Notes: generated from the letters alone by a model not told the origin. Shown: positions 17,673 through 27,787, numbered from the stretch's first letter. The stretch: DNA of 43,263 bases from Flavobacteriales bacterium (GCA_002715345.1 PAYR01000004.1:42098-85360), one strand, 5' to 3'. Program-made: numbers and translations.

Positions 17673-18283
17673 CGCAAATCAATCACATCTACATGAGGAT
17701 GTGCACTGGTGTTAAATTGAAAAAAACCTTCTTCAAATGTTTGATTTGCTTTGAATTTTTGCACATCATAAGCATAGCTTCCGCCATTTTTATCAAATAA
17801 TGTAAACCCAGTAATTCTCATCTCTTTTTTGCTAATACGAAGCTCAATTTTGATGAATGAACCAGTTTCTTCAGGAATCAGATCAATAATGTAACTATTG
17901 GTAGTTTCTGCAACAAATTGGTTTTTATATCCTTCTTGATAAATCGTAAACATTTTAGAAGGACTCATGCTTTCATCTTCCTCATCTAATTCAGTAATTT
18001 GCACCTCTTCCTCATCAATTAGATGAATCCAATTATTTTCTCCATCTGATATAATTGTTTGTCCTTCTAGTTCCAATCTATATAAATCTCCTTGTAGATA
18101 AAGCACTCCCTTCTGGCTCTCGTTGATGCCTGCTGCCTCGTTAATTATAGCATTTGTAAAATGTGCTTCAATGTTAGAATAACTAGCTGTTTTTTGGCTC
18201 ACTTTATCCAAAATTTTATTAGCTCTATGCTGTGAAAACAAAAAGTTAGGAATTAATAAGAAAATAAAAAGCAGCTTATGCAT
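17669..18283 (-). CDS. lolA: LolA-like outer-membrane lipoprotein carrier protein
   Basis: A 204-aa periplasmic protein with signal peptide MHKLLFIFLLIPNFLFSQ. The mature part has the LolA pattern: an N-terminal helix (ILDKVSQKTASYSNIEAHFT), then beta strands (GVLYLQGDLYRLELEGQTIISDGENNWIHL) and the KMFTIYQEGYKNQF helix. LolA ferries lipoproteins across the periplasm from LolCDE to the outer membrane. It is the last gene of an enoyl-CoA hydratase-ftsK-lolA operon; its first 8 bp overlap ftsK, so it is translationally coupled. The ftsK-lolA order is common in this phylum. Confidence 0.88.
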   Translation of the reverse strand: MHKLLFIFLLIPNFLFSQHRANKILDKVSQKTASYSNIEAHFTNAIINEAAGINESQKGVLYLQGDLYRLELEGQTIISDGENNWIHLIDEEEVQITELDEEDESMSPSKMFTIYQEGYKNQFVAETTNSYIIDLIPEETGSFIKIELRISKKEMRITGFTLFDKNGGSYAYDVQKFKANQTFEEGFFQFNTSAHPHVDVIDLR

Positions 18284-20615
18284 TATCTTTGTTGTTTAAG
18301 TTGTTAAGCAATTCTTCTAAAGCCATATCATCGGAAATCAATACTTGTCTAGCTTTACTGCCTTCAAAAGGTCCTACAATTCCAGCAGCTTCTAATTGAT
18401 CAATAATTCTTCCAGCTCGATTGTAGCCTAGTTTAAGTTTTCGTTGAATCAAAGAAGTAGACCCGGATTGATTCATGACTACTACTCGAGCAGCATCTTC
18501 AAACATTACATCTCGATCATCTAAATCTGCATTTAGATTTCCTCCTTCAACATCGCCAACATATTCCGGCAATAAAAAGGCTTCAGGATACGCTCTTTGG
18601 TTTCCAATAAAATCGGTCACTTTTTCTACTTCAGGAGTGTCTATAAAGGCACACTGAATACGTGTTAATTCACTTCCTAAAGCAATTAACATATCTCCAC
18701 GCCCAATCAGTTGATCTGCGCCTCCAGCATCTAAAATCGTTCTTGAGTCAATTTTTGAAGTTACTCTAAAGGCAATCCTTGCGGGGAAATTAGCCTTGAT
18801 AATGCCTGTGATAACATTTACAGATGGTCTTTGAGTAGCTACAATTAAGTGAATTCCAATTGCACGGGCCAGCTGTGCTAAACGAGCAATCGGTGTTTCC
18901 ACCTCTTTTCCAGCAGTCATAATTAAATCGGCAAATTCATCAATCACCAATACGATATAAGGCAGGTAGCGATGACCATCATTTGGATTTAGCTTTCGAG
19001 CGATGAATTTTTTATTGTATTCTACAATATTTCTACACTGCGCATTTTGAAGCAAATCATACCGCTGATCCATTTCAATACACAAAGAGTTTAGGGTATT
19101 GATTACCTTCTTAGTGTCAGTGATTATAGCTTCATCTGTATCTGGAAGTTTTGCTAAAAAGTGACGCTCTATTTTGTTGAATAAAGTTAATTCAACTTTC
19201 TTAGGATCTACTAACACAAACTTTACTTGCGAAGGATGTTTCTTATAAAGAAGAGATGCTAAAATAGCATTAAGTCCAACCGATTTACCTTGTCCTGTGG
19301 CTCCTGCCATTAGTAGGTGAGGCATTTTAGCTAGGTCTGCTACAAATGTTTCATTAGATATAGTTTTTCCTAATGCAACAGGAAGCTCCATTTCTGAGTT
19401 TTGAAATTTGTCCGAAGACAAAACAGCCTTCATAGAAACAGTTGCTGGATTTTGATTTGGCACTTCAATTCCTATTGTTCCTCTTCCAGGTATTGGTGCG
19501 ATAATACGAATTCCTAAAGCAGATAAACTTAATGCAATATCGTCTTCAAGGTTTTTGATTTTTGAAATACGAACCCCTGCTTCTGGTACTATTTCATATA
19601 ATGTGATTGTTGGTCCAACAGTGGCGCTAATTGAAGCGATGCCAATTTTGTAATTACCAAGTGTTTCTACAATTCGGTTTTTATTTGCTTCTAGTTCTTT
19701 TTTGTCAATTTCAATTTTTCCACTTCCGTAATCGTTAAGGAGTTTTACAGATGGTATTTTGTAATTAGATAGGTCTAGTGTTGGGTCGTAATCGCCTAAT
19801 TCTTCTAATTTGTTTTTAATTTCTTTTTGAGAAAGTGTTTCTTCTTCTTCCGCTTGGTTTACTTCGAATGCTAGCCCATTCTCTTCTGTTGATTGGTCCT
19901 TAGCTTTTGTCTGAGTTGATGCATAAGGTTCATCATTAATAAGTAAAACAGATTCAGGAATTTCTTCTTTTACTTCTTCTTCAAAAGATACTTTTGAAAC
20001 GACAGGTTCTTCAATTGTTTTTTCCTCTTCTATTTCTTCCTCTAATTCGTTTGCTGCTGATTTTTTTTGGAATAGAGTAGGGTTGAATTTTGCTACAATT
20101 AAAGCACTTAAGCTAAAAAATAACAACAAACCTGTTCCTATTTTTCCAAGCCATGTGCTAAGCCAAATATTCATTTGAAAACCAAACACACCTCCTAGAA
20201 TTGAAGGCTCTGTGAAAAAACTTAAACAAATAGATGTCCAAACGATTGTAAAAAATGCGTTAGCAAATGATTTTCTAAGATTAAAAATTTGTATTTCGAA
20301 TATTAGCTTGATTCCTAGCAACAAAAAAACGAAAGGAAACAAAAAAGAAGATATTCCAAACCAGTTATAAATAAACTGGTGTGCAAAGCTGTGCCCTAAG
20401 CTTCCTCCAAAATTTTGAATTTCTTGTGTAAACTTGCCAATTTTATCTTGATCTACTCTTCCATTAAAAATATAAGAGACAAAAGAAACGACAAGGAAAA
20501 TAGCAGTGACTAAAAAGAATAACCCAGCAATTTTTTTAACTCTTTCATTTTTTGAAAAAGAGTTGATGCTTTGAAAAGTGCGTTTTATGATGTTGTCTTT
20601 CTTCTTTTTGACCAT
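18276..20615 (-). CDS. ftsK: DNA translocase FtsK/SpoIIIE
   Basis: A 779-aa septal DNA pump. The N-terminal 170 residues hold about four membrane segments (for example IAGLFFLVTAIFLVVSFV and GTGLLLFFSLSALIVAKF). A charged Glu-rich linker follows (EEEIEEEKTIEE). The motor has Walker A AGATGQGKS at residues 437-445 and Walker B YIVLVIDEFADL. The C-terminal gamma domain (LIQRKLKLGYNRAGRIIDQL ... FEGSKARQVLI) is the KOPS-reading winged helix. It moves chromosome termini during division and activates dif recombination. It starts 1 bp after the enoyl-CoA hydratase stop. Confidence 0.97.
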   Translation of the reverse strand: MVKKKKDNIIKRTFQSINSFSKNERVKKIAGLFFLVTAIFLVVSFVSYIFNGRVDQDKIGKFTQEIQNFGGSLGHSFAHQFIYNWFGISSFLFPFVFLLLGIKLIFEIQIFNLRKSFANAFFTIVWTSICLSFFTEPSILGGVFGFQMNIWLSTWLGKIGTGLLLFFSLSALIVAKFNPTLFQKKSAANELEEEIEEEKTIEEPVVSKVSFEEEVKEEIPESVLLINDEPYASTQTKAKDQSTEENGLAFEVNQAEEEETLSQKEIKNKLEELGDYDPTLDLSNYKIPSVKLLNDYGSGKIEIDKKELEANKNRIVETLGNYKIGIASISATVGPTITLYEIVPEAGVRISKIKNLEDDIALSLSALGIRIIAPIPGRGTIGIEVPNQNPATVSMKAVLSSDKFQNSEMELPVALGKTISNETFVADLAKMPHLLMAGATGQGKSVGLNAILASLLYKKHPSQVKFVLVDPKKVELTLFNKIERHFLAKLPDTDEAIITDTKKVINTLNSLCIEMDQRYDLLQNAQCRNIVEYNKKFIARKLNPNDGHRYLPYIVLVIDEFADLIMTAGKEVETPIARLAQLARAIGIHLIVATQRPSVNVITGIIKANFPARIAFRVTSKIDSRTILDAGGADQLIGRGDMLIALGSELTRIQCAFIDTPEVEKVTDFIGNQRAYPEAFLLPEYVGDVEGGNLNADLDDRDVMFEDAARVVVMNQSGSTSLIQRKLKLGYNRAGRIIDQLEAAGIVGPFEGSKARQVLISDDMALEELLNNLNNKDNA

Positions 20616-20616
20616 A

Positions 20617-21396
20617 TTACCAACTCAGTTTTTCTTTGTTTAAAAAGGCTGCGATTCCTTTTTTGCAGTCATTCGTTTCTCTAGCTTTGGCATTCATCTC
20701 AGCGGCCCACTTAAATCCTTCTGAAATAGATTTATCACTTACTCCGTTAATAAGCTGCTTGGTTAATGCGATTGAATCAGCAGAAGTTGTTTTTACCAGG
20801 CTCTGTGCTATATCCATAACGGTGATTTCTAATTTTTCTTTTGTAGAAACTTTATTGATGAGTCCAAAAGCCTGCGCTTGTTCAGCTGAAACAATTTTTC
20901 CAGTAAGTAATAATTCTTTGCTTTTCGCAACACCAATTTGCTTGATTAAAAATACGCTAACAATAGAAGGGATAAAACCGATTTTTACCTCGGAATAACC
21001 AAATTTAGATTCTGTTGAAGCAATAGCTAAATCGCATACACTTGCTAATCCGCATCCACCAGCAATAGCGTGTCCTTGTATTTGTGCAATAACTAATTTT
21101 GGTAAAGTGTATATCTGCTTAAACAGCTCCATTAAATGAGTCGAGTCAGCTAGGTTTTCATCATAAGAATTAGATTGTAGCTTTTGTAAATAATCAAGGT
21201 CTGCTCCAGCACAAAAAGCATCCCCTTTAGCTTTTAAAACGATGACCTTACAGTCGGTGTCTTTTTCAGCATGTGTGAAAGATTCTTTTAACTCACTAAC
21301 GAATTGTGCGTTTAAGGCGTTTCGTTTTTCAGGTCTGTTGAGGGTAATAAAACCAACTCTTTCTTCGCAGTTGTAATTGACAAAATTCCAGTTCAT
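20617..21396 (-). CDS. Enoyl-CoA hydratase/isomerase family protein
   Basis: A 259-aa crotonase-fold enzyme. Visible marks: VGFITLNRPEKRNALNAQFV, the first oxyanion-hole segment AFCAGADLDYLQ, the second IAGGCGLASVCDLAIAS, and the acid/base segment GYSEVKIGFIPSIVSVF with a Glu. It most resembles methylglutaconyl-CoA hydratase or short-chain enoyl-CoA hydratases, but the substrate cannot be fixed from the sequence. I chose ATG 21396 (MNWNFVNYNCEERVGF); an in-frame TTG at 21420 would add eight residues. It is the first gene of the operon with ftsK and lolA. A perfect -7 box lies at 21418-21425. Confidence 0.92.
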   Translation of the reverse strand: MNWNFVNYNCEERVGFITLNRPEKRNALNAQFVSELKESFTHAEKDTDCKVIVLKAKGDAFCAGADLDYLQKLQSNSYDENLADSTHLMELFKQIYTLPKLVIAQIQGHAIAGGCGLASVCDLAIASTESKFGYSEVKIGFIPSIVSVFLIKQIGVAKSKELLLTGKIVSAEQAQAFGLINKVSTKEKLEITVMDIAQSLVKTTSADSIALTKQLINGVSDKSISEGFKWAAEMNAKARETNDCKKGIAAFLNKEKLSW

Positions 21397-21417
21397 ATAA
21401 GGATGAAAAAAGCTTTT

Positions 21418-21425
21418 CAAATATA
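21418..21425 (-). promoter_or_regulatory. Promoter -7 box for the enoyl-CoA hydratase-ftsK-lolA operon
   Basis: The minus strand reads TATATTTG, a perfect TAnnTTTG, 21 bp upstream of the ATG at 21396. The box overlaps the in-frame TTG at 21420, which argues against that upstream start. Confidence 0.5.
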
Positions 21426-21485
21426 TTCAAAAATAGGACTGCAAATAATGTTTGTCTCAGATTTTATTAAACCCTAAAGTATCGT

Positions 21486-21493
21486 TAAATTTG
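21486..21493 (+). promoter_or_regulatory. Promoter -7 box for ctlX-argS
   Basis: TAAATTTG followed by C, a perfect TAnnTTTG, 95 bp upstream of the ctlX ATG. This would give a leader of about 90 nt, longer than for the other genes here. The leader holds a possible 17-codon ORF (21524-21577). Confidence 0.5.
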
Positions 21494-21588
21494 CGTTTCA
21501 ATTTCAAGTAGAGGAATTACCTTATGCTGAAATTGTCAAAATGGAAGGTCTGTTGCGTTGTTCAACTATACCTTTAAGAAGAAAATAA

Positions 21589-22521
21589 ATGAGTCAGATT
21601 ACGAATCATATCATGATGATACAGCCTGTTGGTTTTAGATACAACGAGCAAACAGCTGTTAGTAATTATTACCAACAATTAATGGAGGAATTGACTCCTA
21701 CAAGAGCGCAAGAAAACGCATTACAAGAGTTTAATGATTTTGTGGATAAGTTACGCGCCAAAGGGGTAAATGTGGTAGTGATTTCAGATTCTAATGATTC
21801 CGATACTCCAGATTCTATCTTCCCTAATAACTGGGTATCTTTTCATAGAAATGCTGTAGTAGGTTTGTATCCTATGTGTGCAGAAAATAGAAGAAACGAA
21901 CGTAGAGAAGATATACTGGAAACTTTGGTAGATGATTATGGTTTTCAAATTGAGGAAATCAAAGATTTTACTGAGTTTGAAGAGCACGATAAATTTTTAG
22001 AGGGGACGGGTAGCATGATTCTGGATAGAGAAAATAAACTGTGTTATGCGGCTATATCTATCCGAACAGATGAACAAGCTGTTATTCATTTTTGCGATGA
22101 GTTTGGTTACGAGCCTGTTTGCTTTACAGCCAATCAAGATGTCAATGGAGAGCGACTAGCAATTTATCATACCAATGTAATGATGTGTGTGGCAAACGAT
22201 TTTGCTATTGTTTGTTTAGATTCAATTGATGAACCAGAAGAACGCCAAAAAGTGAAAGACTACTTAACTAGAACAGGAAAAGAAATTATTGAAATTTCTG
22301 AAGTACAAAAACACCGATTTGCCGGTAATATGTTACAGGTAATGGGAGATCAGCCCTATTTGGTGATGTCGAAATCGGCACATGAAAGCTTAACAGATTC
22401 GCAAGTTGCATCAATCGAAAAAAATTGTCCAATTATTTCTAGTTCCTTAGATACCATAGAAGCAAGTGGTGGAGGCAGTGCTAGATGTATGATGGCTGAG
22501 ATATTTTTACCAAAAGCATGA
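21589..22521 (+). CDS. ctlX: Arginine deiminase-related hydrolase, CtlX type
   Basis: A 310-aa guanidino-group-modifying enzyme of the amidinotransferase fold. Visible features: IMMIQPVGFRYNEQTA at the start, SIFPNNWVSFH, the EFEEHDKFLEGTGSMILDR segment with the acidic and GTGS residues, and the C-terminal GGGSARCMMAEIFLP with the likely nucleophile Cys300. This matches the CtlX group (citrulline utilisation hydrolases related to arginine deiminase). Whether it acts on citrulline or another guanidino/ureido compound is not certain. Its stop overlaps the argS start (ATGA), so it is translationally coupled to arginyl-tRNA synthetase. Confidence 0.85.
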   Translation: MSQITNHIMMIQPVGFRYNEQTAVSNYYQQLMEELTPTRAQENALQEFNDFVDKLRAKGVNVVVISDSNDSDTPDSIFPNNWVSFHRNAVVGLYPMCAENRRNERREDILETLVDDYGFQIEEIKDFTEFEEHDKFLEGTGSMILDRENKLCYAAISIRTDEQAVIHFCDEFGYEPVCFTANQDVNGERLAIYHTNVMMCVANDFAIVCLDSIDEPEERQKVKDYLTRTGKEIIEISEVQKHRFAGNMLQVMGDQPYLVMSKSAHESLTDSQVASIEKNCPIISSSLDTIEASGGGSARCMMAEIFLPKA

Positions 22522-24287
22522 TAGAACAATTGCTACATACAGCTGTTGAAAAAGCATTGCAATTTCTTTACCTAGCAGAAGGGCAAAGTATACAGTTTCA
22601 AAAAACGCGTAAAGATTTTGATGGAGACATTACATTAGTTGTCTTTCCATTTTTGCGTGCTTCTAAAAAAGGACCCGAACAAACAGCAAATGAGCTAGGG
22701 CAGTATTTGCAAGAGAAAGTAGCTGAGGTTTGTTGTTACAATGTAGTAAAAGGATTTTTAAATTTATCCATAGATAAAAATTATTGGTTATCACAATTCA
22801 TTACCCTTTATAAAGCTGAAAATTACGGTATAGTAAAAGTTTCTGAAGATGCTTCAACTTATTTAGTAGAATACTCTTCTCCAAACACCAATAAACCTTT
22901 GCATTTAGGCCATATCAGAAACAACCTTTTAGGATATTCTGTTGCTGAAATCATTAAAGCAAGTGGTAAAAATGTAAAGAAGGTTCAAATCATCAACGAC
23001 AGAGGAATTCACATCTGTAAATCTATGGTCGCTTGGCAACTTTTTGGACAGGATGAAACCCCTGAAAGTACAGGACTAAAAGGAGATCATTTAGTAGGAA
23101 AGTACTATGTGGAGTTTGACAAGCATTATAGAGCAGAACAGGCTGACTTGATTGCACAAGGAGTTAGCGAGGAAGAGGCTGCTAAACAAGCGCCTATTTT
23201 CTTGAAAGCAAAGGAGATACTTCGTCAATGGGAAGCGAAAGATCCAAGTGTTTATGCACTTTGGGAGAAGATGAATAATTGGGTGTATGATGGTTTTGCA
23301 GTTACTTATGATAGACTAGGGGTAGATTTCGATAAAAACTATTATGAAAGCAACACCTATTTGTTAGGCAAAGAAGTAGTTCAAGAGGGTTTGGATAAAG
23401 GAACTTTCTACCAAAAAGAAGACGGTTCTGTTTGGATTGATTTAACAGCAGACGGATTGGATGAAAAACTGATATTACGATCTGATGGAACGGCTGTTTA
23501 TATGACTCAAGATATCGGTACAGCTATTCAAAGACATGATGACTTTGGCTTTTCTAATATGGCCTATGCGGTAGGAAACGAGCAGGATTATCACTTTAAA
23601 GTTTTGTTTTTAATTTTAGATAAACTTGGTTACAATTGGGCTAAAAACTGCTATCACCTTTCTTACGGCATGGTCGATTTGCCAAGTGGAAAAATGAAAT
23701 CTAGAGAAGGAACTGTAGTAGATGCTGATGATTTGATGCAAGAGATGGTGGACACAGCACAATCTATCGCGCAAGAGTTAGGTAAGCTTGATGGTATGTC
23801 TGGAGAAGAAGCTGATGCGTTGTACGAACAGATTGGTTTAGGTGCATTGAAGTATTTTATGCTAAAGGTTGACCCTAAAAAACGCATGATGTTTGATCCA
23901 GAGGAGTCGATTGATTTTAATGGAAACACAGGGCCATTTATTCAATATACGCATGCAAGGATTCAATCTATATTGCGTAAGTACGGTAAGCAAGCGGTTT
24001 GTGCATCGGATGTAGAAATATTGGATAAAGAACAAGAAATCATCAAGTTGTTATTGGAGTTTCCTGCAACTATTCAGGAAGCGGCAGATCAGTATAGTCC
24101 AGCACTTATAGCCAACTACACTTACGATTTGGTGAAAGAGTACAACGGCTATTATCAAAATACGCCTATTTTGGTAGGCGATAATAAAGAACAAATTGCC
24201 TTTAGAGTAGCTTTGTCCGACAAAGTAGCACAGGTGATTAAAACAGGAATGGGCTTGCTCGGAGTAGCAGTTCCAAATAGAATGTAG
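22518..24287 (+). CDS. argS: Arginyl-tRNA synthetase
   Basis: Class I synthetase of 589 aa. The N-terminal Add-1 domain is followed by the HIGH motif as HLGH at residues 129-132 (SSPNTNKPLHLGHIRNNLLG). The KMSKS region appears as SGKMKSREGTVV. The C-terminal DALR anticodon domain ends GMGLLGVAVPNRM, typical for ArgS. It is coupled to ctlX by ATGA overlap, and ffh starts 2 bp downstream, so ctlX-argS-ffh-folD form one operon. Confidence 0.97.
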   Translation: MIEQLLHTAVEKALQFLYLAEGQSIQFQKTRKDFDGDITLVVFPFLRASKKGPEQTANELGQYLQEKVAEVCCYNVVKGFLNLSIDKNYWLSQFITLYKAENYGIVKVSEDASTYLVEYSSPNTNKPLHLGHIRNNLLGYSVAEIIKASGKNVKKVQIINDRGIHICKSMVAWQLFGQDETPESTGLKGDHLVGKYYVEFDKHYRAEQADLIAQGVSEEEAAKQAPIFLKAKEILRQWEAKDPSVYALWEKMNNWVYDGFAVTYDRLGVDFDKNYYESNTYLLGKEVVQEGLDKGTFYQKEDGSVWIDLTADGLDEKLILRSDGTAVYMTQDIGTAIQRHDDFGFSNMAYAVGNEQDYHFKVLFLILDKLGYNWAKNCYHLSYGMVDLPSGKMKSREGTVVDADDLMQEMVDTAQSIAQELGKLDGMSGEEADALYEQIGLGALKYFMLKVDPKKRMMFDPEESIDFNGNTGPFIQYTHARIQSILRKYGKQAVCASDVEILDKEQEIIKLLLEFPATIQEAADQYSPALIANYTYDLVKEYNGYYQNTPILVGDNKEQIAFRVALSDKVAQVIKTGMGLLGVAVPNRM

Positions 24288-24289
24288 GT

Positions 24290-25636
24290 ATGTTTGAAAA
24301 TCTATCGGAAAAATTAGATAAAGCGTTTAAAGTCCTGAAAGGAAAAGGAAGTATTTCCGAAATCAATGTAGCGCAAACAATGAAAGAAATCCGTAAGGCG
24401 CTTTTAGCGGCCGATGTGGATTTTAAAACAGCTAAGAAGTTTACTAATACGGTGAAAGAAAAAGCGCTTGGAAAACAAGTGTTAACAGCTGTAGAGCCAG
24501 GACAATTGCTAACAAAAATCATGCGTGATGAGTTAGCAGAATTGATGGGGAGTAAGCAGTCAGAAATTAACCTAGAGGGCTTTCCTACGGTTATTTTGAT
24601 TGCGGGTTTACAGGGTTCTGGTAAAACTACTTTTTCAGGAAAGTTAGCATTGCATTTGAAATCTAAACAAAATAAGCGCCCATTATTAGTTGCTTGTGAT
24701 GTATATCGTCCAGCAGCAATTGATCAGATTGGCGTATTGGCCGAGCAAGTAGGGGTAGATGTTTATCAGGATAGAGAAAACAAAAACCCTGTTGAGATTG
24801 CTCAGGCAGCTATCAAGCATGCAAAATCCAATGGGCATAATGTAGTGATAGTGGATACGGCAGGTCGCTTGGCGGTAGATGAAGAGATGATGCAAGAAAT
24901 TGCAGCAGTCAAGTCAGCTATCAATCCAAATGAAATCTTGTTTGTGGTAGATTCTATGACAGGTCAAGATGCTGTAAATACCGCCAAATCTTTTAATGAT
25001 CGCTTGAATTTTGATGGGGTAGTCCTCACGAAATTAGACGGTGATACTCGAGGCGGTGCAGCCTTAACGATTCGTTCGGTTGTAGATAAACCAATTAAGT
25101 TTATCGGAACCAGTGAAAAGATGGATGGCTTGGATGTATTTCATCCAGACCGTATGGCGAATCGTATTTTGGGAATGGGAGATGTTATCTCTTTGGTTGA
25201 GCGTGCACAACAGCAGTTTGATGAGGAGGAAGCTCGTAAAATGCAGAAGAAAATTGCGAAAAACCAATTTGGTTTTGACGATTTCCTAAAGCAGATTCAG
25301 CAAATAAAAAAAATGGGTAATATCAAGGATTTGATGGGCATGATTCCAGGTATGGGTAAAGCTTTGAAAGGAGTGGATATTGATGATGATGCCTTCAAGG
25401 GAATTGAAGCCATCATTCGTTCTATGACTCCAGAAGAGCGTACTAATCCTCAGCTACTAAATGGTAGCCGAAGAAAAAGAATCGCAGATGGTTCTGGAAC
25501 TTCTGTGCAAGAGGTGAATCAACTCATCAAACAATTTGGACAAATGGGCAAGATGATGAAGATGATGCAAGGTGGAGGAGCCAAGCAGATGATGCAAATG
25601 ATGAAAGGCAGAGGTGGAATGCCAGGAATGAAATAA
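24290..25636 (+). CDS. ffh: Signal recognition particle protein Ffh
   Basis: A 448-aa GTPase that binds SRP RNA and signal peptides. N domain at 1-90, G1 [51 protein letters not shown] and [20 protein letters not shown]. The C-terminal M domain is Met-rich ([20 protein letters not shown], and the tail with repeated MM pairs). Full length. It starts 2 bp after argS and ends 7 bp before folD. No 4.5S RNA gene was recognised in the window. Confidence 0.98.
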   Translation: MFENLSEKLDKAFKVLKGKGSISEINVAQTMKEIRKALLAADVDFKTAKKFTNTVKEKALGKQVLTAVEPGQLLTKIMRDELAELMGSKQSEINLEGFPTVILIAGLQGSGKTTFSGKLALHLKSKQNKRPLLVACDVYRPAAIDQIGVLAEQVGVDVYQDRENKNPVEIAQAAIKHAKSNGHNVVIVDTAGRLAVDEEMMQEIAAVKSAINPNEILFVVDSMTGQDAVNTAKSFNDRLNFDGVVLTKLDGDTRGGAALTIRSVVDKPIKFIGTSEKMDGLDVFHPDRMANRILGMGDVISLVERAQQQFDEEEARKMQKKIAKNQFGFDDFLKQIQQIKKMGNIKDLMGMIPGMGKALKGVDIDDDAFKGIEAIIRSMTPEERTNPQLLNGSRRKRIADGSGTSVQEVNQLIKQFGQMGKMMKMMQGGGAKQMMQMMKGRGGMPGMK

Positions 25637-25643
25637 TAAAATT

Positions 25644-26522
25644 ATGATAATTCTAGACGGTAAAAAGACATCTAACGATATTAAAGAGGAAATAGCTGTT
25701 GAGGTAGCTCAACTAATAGCAAGTGGTGGTAAAAAACCGCATTTAGCGGCTATTTTAGTTGGAAACGATGGTGCAAGTGAAACCTATGTGAGTGCCAAAG
25801 TGAAAGCTTGCGAAAAAGTGGGTTTCAACTCGACTTTAGTTCGTTTAGAGGACACCGTTTCAGAAGAGGAATTGTTGGCCCAAGTAGAAAAAATCAATCA
25901 AAATGCTGATATTGATGGTTTGATTGTACAATTGCCTTTACCGAAGCATATTGATGAAATGAAGGTAACGGAAGCCATTTTTCCACAAAAAGATGTGGAC
26001 GGATTTCACCCTGCTAATGTGGGGCGTATGGCACTTAATTTACCCACCTTTCTTCCCGCTACTCCAGCTGGTATCATAGAGTTGTTGGAGCGATACAAAG
26101 TTGAAACTTCAGGAAAACACTGTGTAGTTATTGGTCGTAGTCATATTGTAGGTTCTCCAATGAGTATTTTGATGGCACGCAACAGTTACCCTGGAAATGC
26201 TACTGTAACCTTAACGCATTCGCGTACACAAAACCTGAAAGAGATTTGCCAGACAGCAGACATCTTGATTGTGGCCTTGGGTAAACCGGAGTTTGTTACA
26301 GCTGATATGGTAAAAGAAGGAGCTTGCGTTGTTGATGTAGGTATCACAAGAGTAAAATCGGACAAAACCAAAAGCGGTTGGAAGCTAAAAGGAGATGTAG
26401 CTTATGATGAGGTAGCAGAGAAATGTAGCTTCATTACACCTGTTCCTGGTGGTGTGGGACCCATGACTATTGCTATCCTCCTTAAAAACACCTTACTCTC
26501 ATCTAAAAGAGAAATTTACTAA
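25644..26522 (+). CDS. folD: Bifunctional methylenetetrahydrofolate dehydrogenase/cyclohydrolase
   Basis: A 292-aa FolD. Family signatures are clear: [20 protein letters not shown] with the catalytic Lys, [31 protein letters not shown], and the dinucleotide-binding [18 protein letters not shown], then [18 protein letters not shown]. It interconverts 5,10-methylene- and 10-formyl-tetrahydrofolate. It is the last gene of ctlX-argS-ffh-folD. Its stop codon overlaps, by 4 bp, the stop of the opposing ORF at 26519-26806, so there is no terminator between them. Confidence 0.98.
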   Translation: MIILDGKKTSNDIKEEIAVEVAQLIASGGKKPHLAAILVGNDGASETYVSAKVKACEKVGFNSTLVRLEDTVSEEELLAQVEKINQNADIDGLIVQLPLPKHIDEMKVTEAIFPQKDVDGFHPANVGRMALNLPTFLPATPAGIIELLERYKVETSGKHCVVIGRSHIVGSPMSILMARNSYPGNATVTLTHSRTQNLKEICQTADILIVALGKPEFVTADMVKEGACVVDVGITRVKSDKTKSGWKLKGDVAYDEVAEKCSFITPVPGGVGPMTIAILLKNTLLSSKREIY

Positions 26523-26806
26523 AGCTCAATACGCTTAATAATCATCTTGGTTTTAATGGTATCCCCATTAATTACCTTGATGTCTTCCGTAATACCGTCT
26601 TCTGCCTCTTGTATGGCTGCATCCATTAAAGAGTCGATATCGATGTTTAAATCCTCACTTCCTCCAATAGAAAAAACCTTAGAGGTACTGCATTCGAAAC
26701 TTTTTCCATCGGAACAATTGCTACTACAAGTTGTTCGTCCTAATAAAAATCCTACAGCACCTACAAGTATAAAGAGTGCTAAAGTGGTAAATGTATTTTC
26801 TTTATC
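26519..26806 (-). CDS. Small single-pass membrane protein with no visible start codon
   Basis: The minus strand carries a 95-codon open frame that looks coding: [20 protein letters not shown] begins a membrane segment, followed by a Cys-rich loop ([17 protein letters not shown]) and an acidic tail ending [11 protein letters not shown]. It begins immediately after, and in the same frame as, the TAA stop of the TlpA-like gene (26807-26809). None of the first codons (GAT AAA GAA AAT ACA TTT ACC ACT) is a start, and the first in-frame ATG is at codon 61, past the membrane segment. The ancestral gene probably had ATG where this frame follows the TAA. Options are loss of the start codon, a sequence error, or TAA read-through. 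The 3' end overlaps the folD stop. Confidence 0.6.
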   Translation of the reverse strand, partial: DKENTFTTLALFILVGAVGFLLGRTTCSSNCSDGKSFECSTSKVFSIGGSEDLNIDIDSLMDAAIQEAEDGITEDIKVINGDTIKTKMIIKRIEL

Positions 26807-27787
26807 TTATAAATGTTGATCAATCAATGTTCTAATTCCTTTTGATGATGGTCTTGGAGCCATTAAAGAAATAATGTTTCCTTCTTTGTTAAAAAGCATA
26901 AATCTAGGGATACCGTTTATAGCGTAAGATTGCATGATTTCTGTTTGCCAACCTTTATCGCCAATAAGTTGCACACCACCCATATTATAGTCGTCTAACA
27001 TCTTTTTCCAGGCTTCCTTATTATCATCTACAGACACGCTTAAAAAGACAATATCCTTATCGTGATAATCTTTCTCTAAGTTTAGTAGATGAGGGATTTC
27101 TCGCACACAAGGACCACACCATGTAGCCCACACATCTACATAAACTAGCTTCCCTTTTAAATCGCTTAAAGCATATTCGTTTCCATTTCTGTCTGGATAG
27201 CTGAAATCAATTGCTGCCTCTCCAGGTTTAGGAAGTTTCTCAAAAGAAGTAATGGTGTGTTCAAAATATTTAGCCATTTGTTCCATATCCATTTTTTCTA
27301 GCGCAATAAATCCGCTATCAGTTAAGAAGTGTAGTTCTTCCATTACAGCATTCTTGTATTCGTTTAACCCTAATTGAAATTCACTCCAAGAAGAGTTGTA
27401 CATTTTACTCCAGAAATCTGCATTTTCTTCTAAAAGATATTTTTTAGCTAAATAACTAGAAGCAGGACTTCCTGTATATTCTATCGTTTCATCAAATAAT
27501 TCGGTATTTATAGAGAAGTTAATTTGTTCATCACCATATAGGTACATGGCTGAGTTTTCTTCTCCATGTATAAAGTAAGCATAGGTAGCTGTATCAACAG
27601 AAAACTGAATGTTGAATTGATGGTCTACATCAAGTTTAGCGTAATAGGTAGTGTCTTGCACTTTAAACGCTACTGTGTCGGAAGTAGGGTTTTCTATACT
27701 TCCAGTGATGCTAATTCCTTTAGGCTCCTGTTTGCATGCAAACAATAAAGCTAATGAGCTAATGAATGCGATTTTTTGGATGTTCAT
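26807..27787 (-). CDS. TlpA-family thioredoxin-like lipoprotein with DUF4369-type N-domain
   Basis: A 326-aa exported protein. Lipobox LLFAC with Cys18. Residues 25-120 are a beta-rich domain like DUF4369 ([20 protein letters not shown]). The C-terminal half is a TlpA/ResA-like thioredoxin fold ([20 protein letters not shown]) with the redox pair Cys224-Cys227 and cis-Pro region NGIPRFMLF. It probably reduces disulfides in periplasmic or outer-membrane proteins. The layout is common in Bacteroidota. A same-frame ORF follows directly after its TAA. Confidence 0.9.
   Translation of the reverse strand: MNIQKIAFISSLALLFACKQEPKGISITGSIENPTSDTVAFKVQDTTYYAKLDVDHQFNIQFSVDTATYAYFIHGEENSAMYLYGDEQINFSINTELFDETIEYTGSPASSYLAKKYLLEENADFWSKMYNSSWSEFQLGLNEYKNAVMEELHFLTDSGFIALEKMDMEQMAKYFEHTITSFEKLPKPGEAAIDFSYPDRNGNEYALSDLKGKLVYVDVWATWCGPCVREIPHLLNLEKDYHDKDIVFLSVSVDDNKEAWKKMLDDYNMGGVQLIGDKGWQTEIMQSYAINGIPRFMLFNKEGNIISLMAPRPSSKGIRTLIDQHL

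Noticed and set aside
21524-21577. A 17-codon ORF (MLKLSKWKVCCVVQLYL) in the ctlX leader, possibly a leader peptide.
   Set aside because: It has no Arg codons and no hairpin/T-run behind it, and another frame of the same stretch is also open, so coding is not supported. It is mentioned only as a detail of the ctlX leader.
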